This document shows, in pieces, positions 33,201 through 37,349 of a stretch of 64,000 nucleotides of DNA. The notes under the pieces were generated by a model, which ran no database searches, was not told where the DNA came from, and was given only the letters and a program-made list of their open reading frames with translations. Location: NCBI GenBank assembly GCA_002633025.1, contig NMRB01002334.1:48093-112092 (forward strand). The letters are read 5' to 3'. The stretch is from Notospermus geniculatus. Taxonomy: Eukaryota; Nemertea; Pilidiophora; Heteronemertea; Lineidae. Position numbers and translations under genes: made by a program. Numbering within the stretch: position 1 is the stretch's first letter; each line of letters starts with the position of its first letter.

Positions 33201-33305
33201 TTCTTCTATCCAGGTGTCAAAGGCGTGTAAGTCTCTGTGTATGTGGGTGAGAGCCATGGATCTCTACGCCCACGTCTTCAAGACGGTCGAACCCAAGAGA
33301 GAGAA
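9011..33305 (+). CDS. DNAH6: Axonemal dynein heavy chain, DNAH6-type (34 exons seen, three parts missing)
   Basis: This is an inner-arm motor subunit of ciliary axonemes that hydrolyses ATP to slide doublet microtubules. The 34 exons total about 2,476 residues, against roughly 4,150 expected. Exons 1-18 (1,389 codons) give the tail and linker. Exons 19-21 give the second half of AAA2, exons 22-26 AAA3 with P-loop GNTGVGKS, exons 27-31 AAA4 with P-loop GVGGTGKQS, exon 32 coiled coil CC1, and exons 33-34 the microtubule-binding tip. Borders are GT-AG and phases agree at every testable junction. The N-terminal block [15 protein letters not shown] and the AAA3/AAA4 blocks are those I associate with DNAH6 rather than DNAH3, 7 or 12. 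AAA1, both the AAA1 and AAA2 P-loops, a segment between AAA2 and AAA3, and everything after early CC2 are absent; each loss lies at or near an N. The start is ATG 9011, after a CAG acceptor at 8995-8997 that suggests a 5'UTR intron. Confidence 0.9.
9404..9613 (+). CDS. DNAH6: DNAH6 exon 2
   Basis: Residues 77-146, beginning [18 protein letters not shown]. Lies between a TTTGCAG acceptor and a GTTTGT donor. It is rich in charged and proline residues, as in the N-terminal tail. Confidence 0.85.
9650..9870 (+). repeat. Dispersed repeat in intron 2, inverted partner in intron 8
   Basis: Contains TTGGTCATCAGTTTACTCAA, CTATTATCACTGCTGTCC and TGCGACATGCGCC. The reverse complement of the same sequence occupies about 13423-13610. 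The two copies flank exons 3-8 in inverted orientation. Confidence 0.75.
9994..10271 (+). CDS. DNAH6: DNAH6 exon 3
   Basis: Residues 147-239. Proline/serine-rich at first, then the conserved block [20 protein letters not shown] and [16 protein letters not shown]. It ends in phase 2 before GTAAGT. Confidence 0.9.
10366..10433. mobile_element. Short palindromic foldback element, copy 3
   Basis: CCTGTCACATAGGTATTCAT pairs with ATGAATACCTATGTGGCAGG around a short centre, in DNAH6 intron 3. Confidence 0.75.
10440..10530. mobile_element. Short palindromic foldback element, copy 4, with a TACATGTA insertion
   Basis: Same palindrome as at 3107. Its left arm reads CACATACATGTAGGTATTC where other copies have CACATAGGTATTC, an extra 6 bases that make TACATGTA at 10457-10464. 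Its right arm is partly degraded. Confidence 0.7.
10457..10464. other. TACATGTA at a site that is TA in sister repeat copies
   Basis: Compared with the palindrome copies at 3113 and 10372 (CACATAGG), this copy has CACATACATGTAGG. The change is TA to TACATGTA. Confidence 0.8.
10827..10974 (+). CDS. DNAH6: DNAH6 exon 4
   Basis: Begins [16 protein letters not shown] and contains [16 protein letters not shown], a block characteristic of this dynein type. Acceptor is CCACAG, donor GTTTGT. Confidence 0.92.
11094..11216 (+). CDS. DNAH6: DNAH6 exon 5
   Basis: Residues 289-329: [20 protein letters not shown] followed by [14 protein letters not shown]. Strongly conserved dynein tail block. Donor is GTAAGT. 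Confidence 0.95.
11225..11485 (+). mobile_element. tRNA-derived SINE (family A) in intron 5
   Basis: B-box-like GTCCCGGGTTCAAATTCAG, then CATGGGACATAAGTCGTGG, GAGGAACATGAGTAGCTTGA and CAATAATGCTTTGGCTTCGG. It lies between exons 5 and 6, in the sense orientation. Confidence 0.8.
11502..11905 (+). CDS. DNAH6: DNAH6 exon 6
   Basis: Begins [20 protein letters not shown] and continues with [15 protein letters not shown], then a variable acidic stretch carrying two copies of the word YGEAP. It ends in phase 2 at ACGTG before GTAAGG. Confidence 0.92.
11945..12120 (+). mobile_element. tRNA-derived SINE with GAGACTGGGG tail, intron 6
   Basis: Head GGTGGTGCTGTGATTAAGTG with B-box-like GGGTTCAATTCCTGG, then GATGCACTGAATGAGCTTCT and GTGAGACTGGGGTAATAGTG. 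The most complete copy linking this head and tail. Confidence 0.7.
12362..12572 (+). CDS. DNAH6: DNAH6 exon 7
   Basis: Begins [20 protein letters not shown] and ends in a strongly acidic and basic run ([20 protein letters not shown]). The same low-complexity run continues into exon 8, so the intron splits a charged insert. Donor is GTGAGG. Confidence 0.93.
13095..13285 (+). CDS. DNAH6: DNAH6 exon 8
   Basis: Begins [20 protein letters not shown] and continues [20 protein letters not shown]. Acceptor is TGATCACAG; it ends in phase 2 before GTATGT. Confidence 0.93.
13423..13610 (-). repeat. Inverted copy of the intron 2 repeat, intron 8
   Basis: Read on the minus strand it repeats TTGGTCATCAGTTTACTCAA and CTATTATCACTGCTGTC from 9690-9720, followed by TTGCGACATGCACC. 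It lies between exons 8 and 9. Confidence 0.75.
13807..14036 (+). CDS. DNAH6: DNAH6 exon 9
   Basis: Begins [20 protein letters not shown]. Contains [20 protein letters not shown] and [15 protein letters not shown], typical of dynein heavy-chain tails. It ends in phase 1 before GTATGT. Confidence 0.92.
14080..14230 (+). mobile_element. tRNA-derived SINE (family B), intron 9
   Basis: Contains CAGTGGTAGTATCAGGCCTA, GGTCCAGGTTCAACCCCCAG and GGCACAGGTTTTCCCGGGCA. Same family as 4335-4475. Confidence 0.65.
14281..14530. mobile_element. 250-bp foldback MITE, intron 9
   Basis: Left arm TAGACAAATCCCAAATTGAT, centre GTCAGAGTCGACCATTGCTG, right arm reverse-complementary but diverged. Two more copies lie at 16753-17000 and 28908-29158. 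All three are in introns of this dynein gene. Confidence 0.75.
14599..14750 (+). CDS. DNAH6: DNAH6 exon 10
   Basis: [20 protein letters not shown], then [20 protein letters not shown], ending RCLD before GTAAGT. Acceptor is CTTTTCAG. Confidence 0.93.
14815..15110 (+). repeat. Tandem direct duplication in intron 10
   Basis: The segment from GTGCAGATCAC through ACACATACTCCACTTGC to CCACGTGGGTCGACGACG occurs at 14878-14964 and again at 15018-15103, 140 bp apart, among GATGACATC-rich sequence. Confidence 0.7.
15199..15351 (+). CDS. DNAH6: DNAH6 exon 11
   Basis: Residues 726-776: [20 protein letters not shown], ending [11 protein letters not shown] before GTGAGT. Confidence 0.92.
15832..15974. 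mobile_element. TIR element (CACGATCAAATTTTTCATC), uninterrupted copy, intron 11
   Basis: Inverted termini GAACACGATCAAATTTTTC and GAAAAATTTGATCGTGTTC enclose about 95 bp, including TTTATACATTGAAGCCCC. A second copy at 47485-47752 is interrupted by another transposon. Confidence 0.75.
16415..16666 (+). CDS. DNAH6: DNAH6 exon 12
   Basis: Residues 777-860: [20 protein letters not shown], then [20 protein letters not shown]. Leads into the N2 (linker) region of the heavy chain. Donor is GTCTGT. Confidence 0.92.
16753..17000. mobile_element. 250-bp foldback MITE with TA duplication, intron 12
   Basis: Termini GACAAATCCCAAATTGACG and GAATTTGGGATTTGTC are both flanked by TA. The centre is CGTCAGAGTCGACATTGCTG. 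The best-preserved copy of this family. Confidence 0.8.
17106..17348 (+). CDS. DNAH6: DNAH6 exon 13
   Basis: Residues 861-941: [20 protein letters not shown], ending [18 protein letters not shown] before GTGAGT. The LLWESIDEW block is a linker hallmark. Confidence 0.93.
17640..17870 (+). repeat. GGACACCTCT-type repeat, intron 13
   Basis: AGTGGAACCTTTCTCAGCGG is followed by several GGACACCTCT words, with AAAGTTCAGCCCCAAACTGG. A related partial copy lies at 17367-17445 (AGTAGAACCTCC). The GTGGAACCT ends resemble TA-flanked elements such as 20713-20902. Confidence 0.55.
17877..18230 (+). CDS. DNAH6: DNAH6 exon 14
   Basis: Residues 942-1059. Contains [20 protein letters not shown] and the [20 protein letters not shown] linker motif; ends ILRK before GTACGT. 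A long linker exon with no irregularity. Confidence 0.95.
18275..18680. repeat. A/T-rich low-complexity stretch, intron 14
   Basis: About 400 bp made mostly of AAAAATTT and TTTTTAAA words between exons 14 and 15. Nothing else is visible in it. Confidence 0.7.
18739..18951 (+). CDS. DNAH6: DNAH6 exon 15
   Basis: Residues 1060-1130: [40 protein letters not shown] and [17 protein letters not shown]. Typical linker sequence. Donor is GTGAGT. Confidence 0.95.
19205..19482 (+). CDS. DNAH6: DNAH6 exon 16
   Basis: Residues 1131-1223: [53 protein letters not shown]. The W-x-Y-L-E-x-I-F-S-x-x-D-I motif is invariant in dynein linkers. It ends in phase 2 before GTAGGT. Confidence 0.96.
19535..19705 (-). 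mobile_element. tRNA-derived SINE (family A), reverse orientation, intron 16
   Basis: Reverse complement of the family-A body: TCAAGCTACTCATGTTCCTC and CTTACTGTCCCATG. Seems the only independent family-A copy in antisense to the dynein gene. Confidence 0.75.
19770..20010 (+). CDS. DNAH6: DNAH6 exon 17
   Basis: Begins [20 protein letters not shown] and ends [16 protein letters not shown] before GTAGGC. End of the linker. The following intron of 3,958 bp is the largest seen, because of the tandem array at 20645-23830. Confidence 0.96.
20060..20240 (-). repeat. Reverse tRNA-like SINE fragment in intron 17
   Basis: GGATCGAACCTGTAACCTCA and GGTTCCACTACACCAACCTG are the reversed B- and A-box words of a tRNA-like head. 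Similar reversed fragments lie at about 23873-23940 and 29759-29830. Confidence 0.5.
20225..20460 (+). mobile_element. tRNA-derived SINE (family A), intron 17
   Basis: AAGTGTCCCAGATTTGAATC is B-box-like. It is followed by CATGGGACAGTAAGCTGTGG, GAGGAACATGAGTAGCTTGA and CAATAATGCTCCGGCTTCGG. Confidence 0.8.
20713..20902. mobile_element. TA-flanked MITE (CAGTGGAACCTGTC...GACAGGTTCCACTG)
   Basis: A 190-bp element with inverted termini CAGTGGAACCTGTCACATTG and TGTAGACAGGTTCCACTG, with TA at 20711-20712 and 20903-20904. It is inserted in unit 1 of the tandem array. CA...TG ends with TA duplication fit the Tc1/mariner superfamily. Confidence 0.85.
22486..23040. mobile_element. TA-flanked element (CCGTATTTTTCGGACTATAA...)
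   Basis: A 555-bp insertion with TA on both sides (22484-22485, 23041-23042). The left end is CCGTATTTTTCGGACTATAA and the right end AGTCAGGAAAATACGG. Inside are several GGTGCGCCTTATAG words, three of them in a row at the right. There is no long ORF. Inserted in unit 4 of the tandem array. Confidence 0.85.
23969..24226 (+). CDS. DNAH6: DNAH6 exon 18 (last exon before the N gap)
   Basis: Residues 1304-1389: [40 protein letters not shown], ending YEQKCFQ before GTGAGT. This is the segment immediately before AAA1. The next 21 bases are intron and then the N run starts. Confidence 0.95.
24247..24588. other. DNAH6: Assembly gap (342 N) inside DNAH6
   Basis: A run of N between exon 18 and a 25-bp tandem array. 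The exons for AAA1 and the AAA1 and AAA2 P-loops belong in this interval. Any open frame running through it is an artefact. Confidence 0.99.
24589..24761 (+). repeat. 25-bp tandem repeat, seven copies, at the gap edge
   Basis: The unit TCAACCATAGAAAACTATGG plus GCAAC repeats seven times with almost no change. Each unit contains the self-complementary CCATAG-AAAA-CTATGG. The unit is normally single-copy inside the dispersed foldback repeat, whose right arm follows at 24821-24875. Confidence 0.95.
24821..24875. repeat. Right arm of the CCATAGAAAACTATGG foldback repeat
   Basis: GCCCATTGAGATCTAACTCA and AGAAAGCTCTCACGTGGAAG, ending AGCTCCTTTAG. This is the reverse complement of the left arm seen at 31384-31441. 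The matching left arm should lie inside the N gap. Confidence 0.7.
25167..25358 (+). CDS. DNAH6: DNAH6 exon 19 (AAA2, after its P-loop)
   Basis: [20 protein letters not shown], then [20 protein letters not shown] and [19 protein letters not shown]. This is the part of AAA2 just after the Walker A loop, which would be in the preceding, missing exon. Acceptor is TCCCAG, donor GTATGT. Confidence 0.95.
25706..25902 (+). CDS. DNAH6: DNAH6 exon 20 (AAA2 Walker B region)
   Basis: [40 protein letters not shown] and [16 protein letters not shown]. The [20 protein letters not shown] block is the conserved AAA2 Walker B/sensor region of axonemal dyneins. It ends in phase 2 before GTGAGT. Confidence 0.97.
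25935..26295 (+). repeat. Minisatellite, about nine diverged units, intron 20
   Basis: Units of about 38-46 bp built on CTGCCTAATTAATTGTAAAA and TGAGGCTGAAA. One unit contains TACATGTA at 26226-26233 where others have only TA. Confidence 0.8.
26226..26233. other. TACATGTA in a minisatellite unit that is TA elsewhere
   Basis: Neighbouring units read CTGCCTAATTA; this one reads CTGCCTACATGTAATTA. The difference is a 6-base gain that turns TA into TACATGTA. Confidence 0.75.
26326..26515 (+). CDS. DNAH6: DNAH6 exon 21 (end of AAA2)
   Basis: [20 protein letters not shown], then [20 protein letters not shown], ending VQAINQ before GTAGTT. The next expected residues, the helical segment between AAA2 and AAA3, are not found. 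Confidence 0.96.
26530..26625 (+). mobile_element. tRNA-derived SINE head, intron 21
   Basis: GTGGCATAATGGTTAGGGC is A-box-like and TCATGGGTTCGATCCCCGG is a good B box. A cloverleaf can be partly drawn but the acceptor stem has mismatches and no clear anticodon arm forms, so this is a SINE head, not a tRNA gene. Confidence 0.65.
26742..27003 (+). CDS. DNAH6: DNAH6 exon 22 (start of AAA3), 5' end lost at an N
   Basis: From the codon with N at 26742: [60 protein letters not shown], ending SVLFTG in phase 1 before GTGAGA. Upstream of the N the reading does not resemble dynein and has no matching acceptor, so the exon's start and about 45 residues are missing. Confidence 0.93.
27340..27507 (+). 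CDS. DNAH6: DNAH6 exon 23 (AAA3 P-loop)
   Basis: Begins with the Walker [19 protein letters not shown] and continues [20 protein letters not shown]. The P-loop keeps its lysine and serine, so AAA3 should bind nucleotide. It ends in phase 1 before GTAAGA. Confidence 0.97.
27639..27928 (+). CDS. DNAH6: DNAH6 exon 24 (AAA3 Walker B)
   Basis: [20 protein letters not shown] carries the Walker B acidic pair. It is followed by [40 protein letters not shown] and [11 protein letters not shown]. Acceptor is TTTTGTAG, donor GTGAGT. Confidence 0.97.
28036..28207 (+). CDS. DNAH6: DNAH6 exon 25 (AAA3)
   Basis: [20 protein letters not shown], then [20 protein letters not shown]. The [11 protein letters not shown] block is the conserved end of AAA3. 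It ends in phase 1 before GTAAAT. Confidence 0.97.
28265..28660 (-). repeat. Two tRNA-like SINE fragments in direct repeat, intron 25
   Basis: The segment CGGTCACCCGTCCA...GCGCTAACCACTAGGCC...GAAATCCTCCATGGCC at 28274-28391 is repeated at 28544-28656 (CGGTCACCCATCCA...GGAAATCCTCCATGAC). GCTAACCACTAGGCC is a reversed A box. Confidence 0.6.
28729..28892 (+). CDS. DNAH6: DNAH6 exon 26 (between AAA3 and AAA4)
   Basis: [20 protein letters not shown], then [20 protein letters not shown] and [12 protein letters not shown] before GTGAGG. Acceptor is CTTCTTAG. Confidence 0.97.
28908..29158. mobile_element. 250-bp foldback MITE, diverged copy, intron 26
   Basis: ATAGACCGTTTTCAAATTGA at the left, centre CGTCAGAGTCGACCATTGCT, diverged right arm near GCAGATCTGCGAATTCGAGA. 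Third copy of the intronic foldback family. Confidence 0.65.
29354..29646 (+). CDS. DNAH6: DNAH6 exon 27 (AAA4 P-loop)
   Basis: [20 protein letters not shown], then [20 protein letters not shown] and the Walker [19 protein letters not shown]. The P-loop is intact. It ends in phase 2 before GTAAGA. Confidence 0.97.
29938..30080 (+). CDS. DNAH6: DNAH6 exon 28 (AAA4)
   Basis: [40 protein letters not shown], ending VFLFT at the Walker B strand, which continues into exon 29. Acceptor is TTTTTAG, donor GTAATC. Confidence 0.96.
30404..30593 (+). CDS. DNAH6: DNAH6 exon 29 (AAA4 Walker B)
   Basis: [40 protein letters not shown], ending WEFCVNRV plus two bases before GTAAGT. The sequence [14 protein letters not shown] is the AAA4 Walker B/sensor region. 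Confidence 0.97.
30755..30941 (+). CDS. DNAH6: DNAH6 exon 30 (AAA4)
   Basis: [40 protein letters not shown], ending GDESLR before GTAAGG. C-x-S-P-V-G and CTIDWF are invariant dynein blocks. Confidence 0.97.
31097..31251 (+). CDS. DNAH6: DNAH6 exon 31 (end of AAA4, entry to the stalk)
   Basis: [20 protein letters not shown], then [20 protein letters not shown], ending EKRK. The TPTSYLELI block opens the stalk. It ends in phase 2 before GTAAGT. Confidence 0.97.
31384..31441 (+). repeat. Left arm of the CCATAGAAAACTATGG foldback repeat, intron 31
   Basis: AAGGAGCTCTTTCACGTGAG and TTTCTCGTGTGAGTTGGCTC, ending CAATGGGCAG. It matches, inverted, the arm at 24821-24875. Confidence 0.65.
31441..31675 (+). 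mobile_element. tRNA-derived SINE (family A), intron 31
   Basis: GGTCCTGGTTTTGAATCCAG is a B-box-like head. It is followed by GAGGAACATGAGTAGCTTGA and CAATAATGCTATGGCTTCGG. Sense orientation. Confidence 0.8.
31810..32226 (+). CDS. DNAH6: DNAH6 exon 32 (stalk coiled coil CC1)
   Basis: A 417-nt exon encoding [20 protein letters not shown], then [40 protein letters not shown] and [20 protein letters not shown]. Long heptad-like helix ending in the KPP motif that leads to the microtubule-binding tip. It ends in phase 2 before GTAAGT. Confidence 0.97.
32273..32595. mobile_element. TA-flanked TIR element (AAGCCCCGTTTATACAGAGC), intron 32
   Basis: A 323-bp element. Its left end AAGCCCCGTTTATACAGAGC is the exact inverse of its right end GCTCTGTATAAACGGGGCTT, and the match extends through CACGGTTTGC. 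TA stands on both sides (32271-32272, 32596-32597). GC-rich inside, with repeated ACGGGAA words, and no transposase. Confidence 0.9.
32699..32852 (+). CDS. DNAH6: DNAH6 exon 33 (microtubule-binding tip)
   Basis: [40 protein letters not shown], ending FTAEAVGK before GTAAAT. Matches the F-L-x-x-L-x-x-Y-D-K-D block of the tip domain between CC1 and CC2. Confidence 0.96.
33214..33305 (+). CDS. DNAH6: DNAH6 exon 34 (tip domain, start of CC2), last exon in the window
   Basis: [31 protein letters not shown], ending in phase 2 before GTAAGT. The SKAC-LC-WV-AM-Y motif is invariant. No continuation into CC2, AAA5, AAA6 or the C-terminal domain is found in the remaining 30.7 kb on either strand. Confidence 0.96.
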
Positions 33306-33489
33306 GTAAGTACATGTAGTAGGTCTTCCTTCTGGTAAGACATCTCCTGCAACCACTGCCAGCAGGTCACAACAATGGGGAACCCCCAATCCAGCGGATG
33401 TTGCTGCGAGCATGAGACCCATAAGATGTTAAAACATGGAAAAATGAAGGAGTGACGTCATGTCATGACATGAAGAGTGACTGTCACAT

Positions 33490-33730
33490 CTGCTTAACAG
33501 CAAGTGGTGGGTCACGGGTTCGAATCTCGGGCCATATGGGATTAATCATCCCCGCCTCTTCAGTCCGTCACATGGGACAGTAAGCCATGGTGCCTTGTAC
33601 CTTGTGCCTCTGCAAGGACAAGTAAAAGACCCATCCAAGACGTGAGGAACATGAGTAGCTTGAGATGGCCTCTTCCGTACTTACCAGGGTCAATAATGCT
33701 ATAGCGTTCACCCCAGTGAAAAAAATTGCT
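33490..33730 (+). mobile_element. tRNA-derived SINE (family A), after the last dynein exon
   Basis: GGTCACGGGTTCGAATCTCG is a B-box-like head, then CATGGGACAGTAAGCCATGG, GAGGAACATGAGTAGCTTGA and CAATAATGCTATAGCGTTC. A second start of the body (CATGGGACAGTAAGCTGTGG) is cut off by the N at 33773. Confidence 0.8.
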
Positions 33731-33772
33731 AGTTCTTCAGTCCATGGGACAGTAAGCTGTGGTGCCCTGCAC

Positions 33773-33773
33773 N
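33773..33773. other. Single N, candidate contig join
   Basis: An isolated N in the middle of a repeated SINE body word, 468 bases after the last dynein exon. Left of it is dynein sequence with short introns. Right of it is 26 kb without any dynein exon. Confidence 0.6.
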
Positions 33774-33829
33774 TAGAAATCTGCCTGCAGTTTCTTCAAT
33801 GTGTGCTGAAAACTAGGTCTTTTTTCTTT

Positions 33830-34190
33830 GAAGTACGTATCAGGGAAGCATTTTGGGGCCCTTCACGTGGATACGAGACCTCAGCCTGCATTTTCTTAAT
33901 CATGTCATATACCGGCCATGCCGGCGTCGTAACCCTGTTGGGTTTTTGCCGGAGGTATGGAGTCCACGACAGGCTACCGTCCACCTGTGTGGGGCCATTT
34001 ACTTACCCTGCCATAGACACTCAGGTAGAAGGGACCACGGCTTTTAGTCTCATCCGACGGACCCTCGAATTTTTCACATTTTGTTTCACAATAATTGTTA
34101 TGTGCCTTCGCCCGGAGTCGAACTCGCGCCGACCCATTGCACAGTTTGGAAGTCAAGCGCGCTAACCACTCGAACACCGGGCCCAGATAA
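33830..34190 (-). mobile_element. tRNA-derived SINE of another family, reverse orientation
   Basis: Read on the minus strand, 34185-34100 starts with CCCGGTGTTCGAGTGGTTAG (A-box-like) and has GGCGCGAGTTCGACTCCGGG (B-box-like). The body with CATCCGACGGACCC, TGTGTGGGGCCATTT and CCGGCGTCG lies towards 33840. Not a functional tRNA. Confidence 0.6.
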
Positions 34191-34396
34191 CACTTTGAAA
34201 ATACCGTAAAATTCAATACAGAGGGGCTTTAAGCTATTTTTCCCAAGCCTCCTGCTCGGTCAGGCAAAGAGAATTAGAACTGACAGGGTGGTGTTTCTCA
34301 TGAATGATTGAGTGGGATGACCGACGAAATCGATGCGTATCGATGGACTACAGAACATACATAAAATTCCAACGATTGCAACAGGCAGGCAGTATA

Positions 34397-34653
34397 CGGT
34401 GGCTCATTGGGGACATGCATATTTTTTTCTAATATTTATTTTCTTTTTAGTTTTTCTTTAGTTTTTGACGTTTTCTACCGCGGTCGAAACCGCCAAAAAA
34501 TGAAAGAAAAAGTAAGAAGAAAATATTTTCAGTACCATTTTATTTCTTTTTAGTTTTTATTTTAAAAAAGTAAAGAAAAACTAACAAAATTCAGGAAAAA
34601 CTAAAAAGAAAGTTAACATTAGAAAAAATATGCATGTCCCCAATGGGCCACCG
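34397..34653. mobile_element. TA-flanked TIR element (CGGTGGCTCATTGGGGACAT)
   Basis: A 257-bp element. Its left end CGGTGGCTCATTGGGGACAT and right end ATGTCCCCAATGGGCCACCG are inverted repeats that extend through GCATATTTTTTCTAAT. TA stands on both sides. The interior is A/T-rich with CTTTTTAGTTTTT words. Confidence 0.85.
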
Positions 34654-34981
34654 TAGAGTAAACCTTCAACAGAATCTTTGGACTTCCTCAAGTATTTTCC
34701 AAAACATGTTCGGGAAAAATGTCGAAAAGCCGTAACTATGGTAGTGTTTCGAAGGCAGATTAGGATATGATTCCTCGTCACAGGGATGCGGATTATTTTA
34801 GCCAGATTTACAGATTGTACATAGGCCTTCATAGCACTGCATGAGTGACTCATCTAAAGACAGGCATGCTGCTGTTTCTGCAAACATTTTTTGGCAATGC
34901 CTAAAAACTTTACCATACAGTTGGGTCGGTCGCTGTGACCAATTTGCGGGTGAAAGCTTTGTAAAAATTATTAGGAACATA

Positions 34982-35206
34982 CTCTGAACTCCCACTTACC
35001 TGTCCCATTCCTGAACTCGGAAAAAAATGACTAAATCCTAAGTTGAAGATAATGGGGTGGGGGTGTGGTCAGAAAGAGTAATGTCCTGTCCACTTGCTTG
35101 TCCCACTCCCGAGCCTGGCAAAGAATGACAGCGTGCGATATCTTCAACTTAGGATTTGGTCATTTTTTCCGAGTTCAGGAATGGGGCAGGTAAGTGGGAG
35201 TCTGAG
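34982..35206. mobile_element. TA-flanked TIR element with 75-bp arms
   Basis: Arms of about 75 bp: CTCTGAACTCCCACTTACCT at the left is inverted as GGTAAGTGGGAGTCTGAG at the right. The match extends through CCTAAGTTGAAGAT. TA flanks both ends. Non-coding MITE. Confidence 0.85.
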
Positions 35207-35962
35207 TATATAGGGCACATTAGAAAGCGTTACATCGGTAAAAGTAGGAAGACAGTGAAAGAGACAGGACTATTGCACAACGTTTTCACCGGGGCATCCT
35301 GTTTTCTCCTGCCTTACCATTACTCTGTATTGTCTAAAGTGCAAAACAATGTTAAAATATTTCATTCTCAATGTTATTTTTCAACTCTCAAATGAATTGA
35401 CCTTAAACACAACGATATCTAAATGAAGACTCTAAAATTATTTAAGAATGACACTTTTGAATACACGCACACACGTAAAACTGACAAACCACATAAAGCA
35501 CACAAACCAATATCATTGAAAGCATCCAATGCAACCGCTGAAGCAGTGTGTCAGCATCCGTCTGGAGTTGGTACTGCAACGTAATAGGATTGAGTGCCAC
35601 AACACGTGCTCCCGTCCAAATAGAAAAATCACGTTTCAAACCCTACCTTTGTTATATATCCACAAAAGAATTTGCAATATGTTGTATCACGGAGGAATCA
35701 CCGACATTGCTTAAGAATCCAAGACAGTAAATCCTCTCTGGACGCAGTCACAACAGTGGTGTGACAGCTCAGAGGAATGGAAACGAGTGACGGCGAACCC
35801 CGTGACCCCCAGCGGCCGCTGCAGACACTGCTAAATGCTCTCTGACGCTTTCCAGATGAGCGACGTAGAAACGTCGCGAGAGACATCTTTCCAGTGATAG
35901 AAGAAATACCAAAACGAGTAGCTCGCTTCCACGAGACGTTTGCGGACCTGCCTCGACACAAA

Positions 35963-36795
35963 GGCCCGTATGCACCAGTTCAGGCTAAGTTTTATCTTAA
36001 CTCCAGCTAAGCTGATCTTTAACTTAAGCTGAAATTCCGCTTATCCCAACTTGAGCTGCAGCCCATTTGAGTTATTTCTTAACTTACGATTAGTATAGCT
36101 GTAACATGTTTCACTGTTAAGCTCGTAGCTCATTTAAGTTATTTCTCAACTTTAACTTAAGCCTTGACTCGTAACGGATCAGCTGGGCATACTAAGTATT
36201 TTAGGCAACACACGTTTCACTATCAGGCTCACAGTTGGGCGACAACTCAATTTTCTTGCCATAATTCGGAGATAGGCCTATCTCGCGCTCAATCAACTGC
36301 ATATTCTCCTTGGCAAAACGAAAGCGTTTGTGAAATTCCTCATCGGGATATTGTTGAAGGGGGTTATTCCAGTCCCGGATAACTCCTTCTGGATAGTCCC
36401 CTGTGCAATGGATCAATGAGCGTCCATAACTAACTTCAGTGTTGACATTGATGGCAGGAGCGGACCCAGGATTTGAGAAAAGGGGGTGCCTTCTGCTAGG
36501 ACAGTGAAATTCGCGCCAAATTCGAGAATTTCACGATCAATTTTACAGATTTTTTGGTTAAAAGGGGAGGCGAGCGCCCAGCGGCCCCCTTTGGATCCGC
36601 GCTTGTCTTCAAATTCGAGGTGTACGAGTTAATCCGTAACTTAAACCACCCTTCGATGTGGTTTAAGTTTTTTGCGGGGTTTAAGCCAGACCTGAAGCTT
36701 AGCTTTAGTTGGTGCATACCGACTTCAAGTTTAGTTCCAACTTAAGTTAGACTTAAGCTCAATTTCGGCTTAAGCCGCACTGGTGCATACGGGCC
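35963..36795. mobile_element. PIF/Harbinger-type element, non-autonomous, with AAA duplication
   Basis: An 833-bp element whose termini GGCCCGTATGCACCAG and CTGGTGCATACGGGCC are exact inverses, flanked by AAA (35960-35962, 36796-36798). Subterminal sequence is rich in TAACTTAAGCT words. A minus-strand frame inside resembles the N-terminal part of a Harbinger transposase. A 3-bp duplication fits that superfamily. Confidence 0.85.
36225..36416 (-). pseudogene. Harbinger-like transposase remnant
   Basis: An open frame of about 70 codons from 36416 contains RDWNNPLQQYPDEEFHKRFR and FAKENMQLIEREIG. The N-P-L-x-x-Y-x-D-E-E-F-x-x-R-F-R-F-x-K-E pattern is the conserved start of PIF/Harbinger transposases, which normally run to about 350-400 residues with a DDE catalytic core. 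Only this N-terminal piece remains and the catalytic part is absent. Family assignment is by motif memory. Confidence 0.6.
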
Positions 36796-37274
36796 AAAAG
36801 GAAGAAAGCCTTCCTTTCTATGTACGCGACAGTGCCTTTTCAAGATGGCAACCGCTGATGAATGGGGATCATAACGAGGACAGAGGGCAGCACATCGTAG
36901 CCAGGTCCTATACGATGGACGCTCTTTTTGTGAGAAATTGATCAGGACCAAGATGTCAGTTTCATTTCAATAGATTTAACTACTAGTAATGCTCAGTCCA
37001 CACGATCCAATTTTTCTGTCAAACTTTTTGATCAAACTTTTTGGTCAAATTTTTCCATTCGACCCTCTCAATCCACACGGTGGATTTTTTATCAGTCTTT
37101 TCGAATATAGAGTCAAGGAGAGGCGCAGTATAGATGACATAACCATACAAAATAGCCTCAACCCGTGAAAATGACATCTATGGCTATTCATAACAAAAGG
37201 CCTAGTCATTTCATTTCATTTATTGACCAACACAGTGAATTAAGTACAAGGAATTAAATATAGGAATAATGGTC

Positions 37275-37319
37275 GGGGGCACAGCAAGATCACTAAGTGA
37301 TCGCTTACGCTGTGCCCCC
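37275..37319. repeat. Nested perfect hairpin
   Basis: GGGGGCACAGC at the left pairs with GCTGTGCCCCC at the right. Between them GATCACTAAGTGATC is itself a palindrome. It is preceded by CATTTCATTTCATTTATTGA and followed by A-rich sequence. It could be a repeat terminus. Function unknown. Confidence 0.6.
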
Positions 37320-37349
37320 TGAAAAAAGGAGAACAGCAGAAATAAATAT

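Noticed and set aside
34100-34190. Serine-like tRNA gene on the minus strand
   Set aside because: The T-arm does not fold properly and a SINE body with repeated words is attached.
35698-35975. Second transposase exon beside the Harbinger element
   Set aside because: It lies outside the terminal repeat and none of its frames resembles a DDE core.
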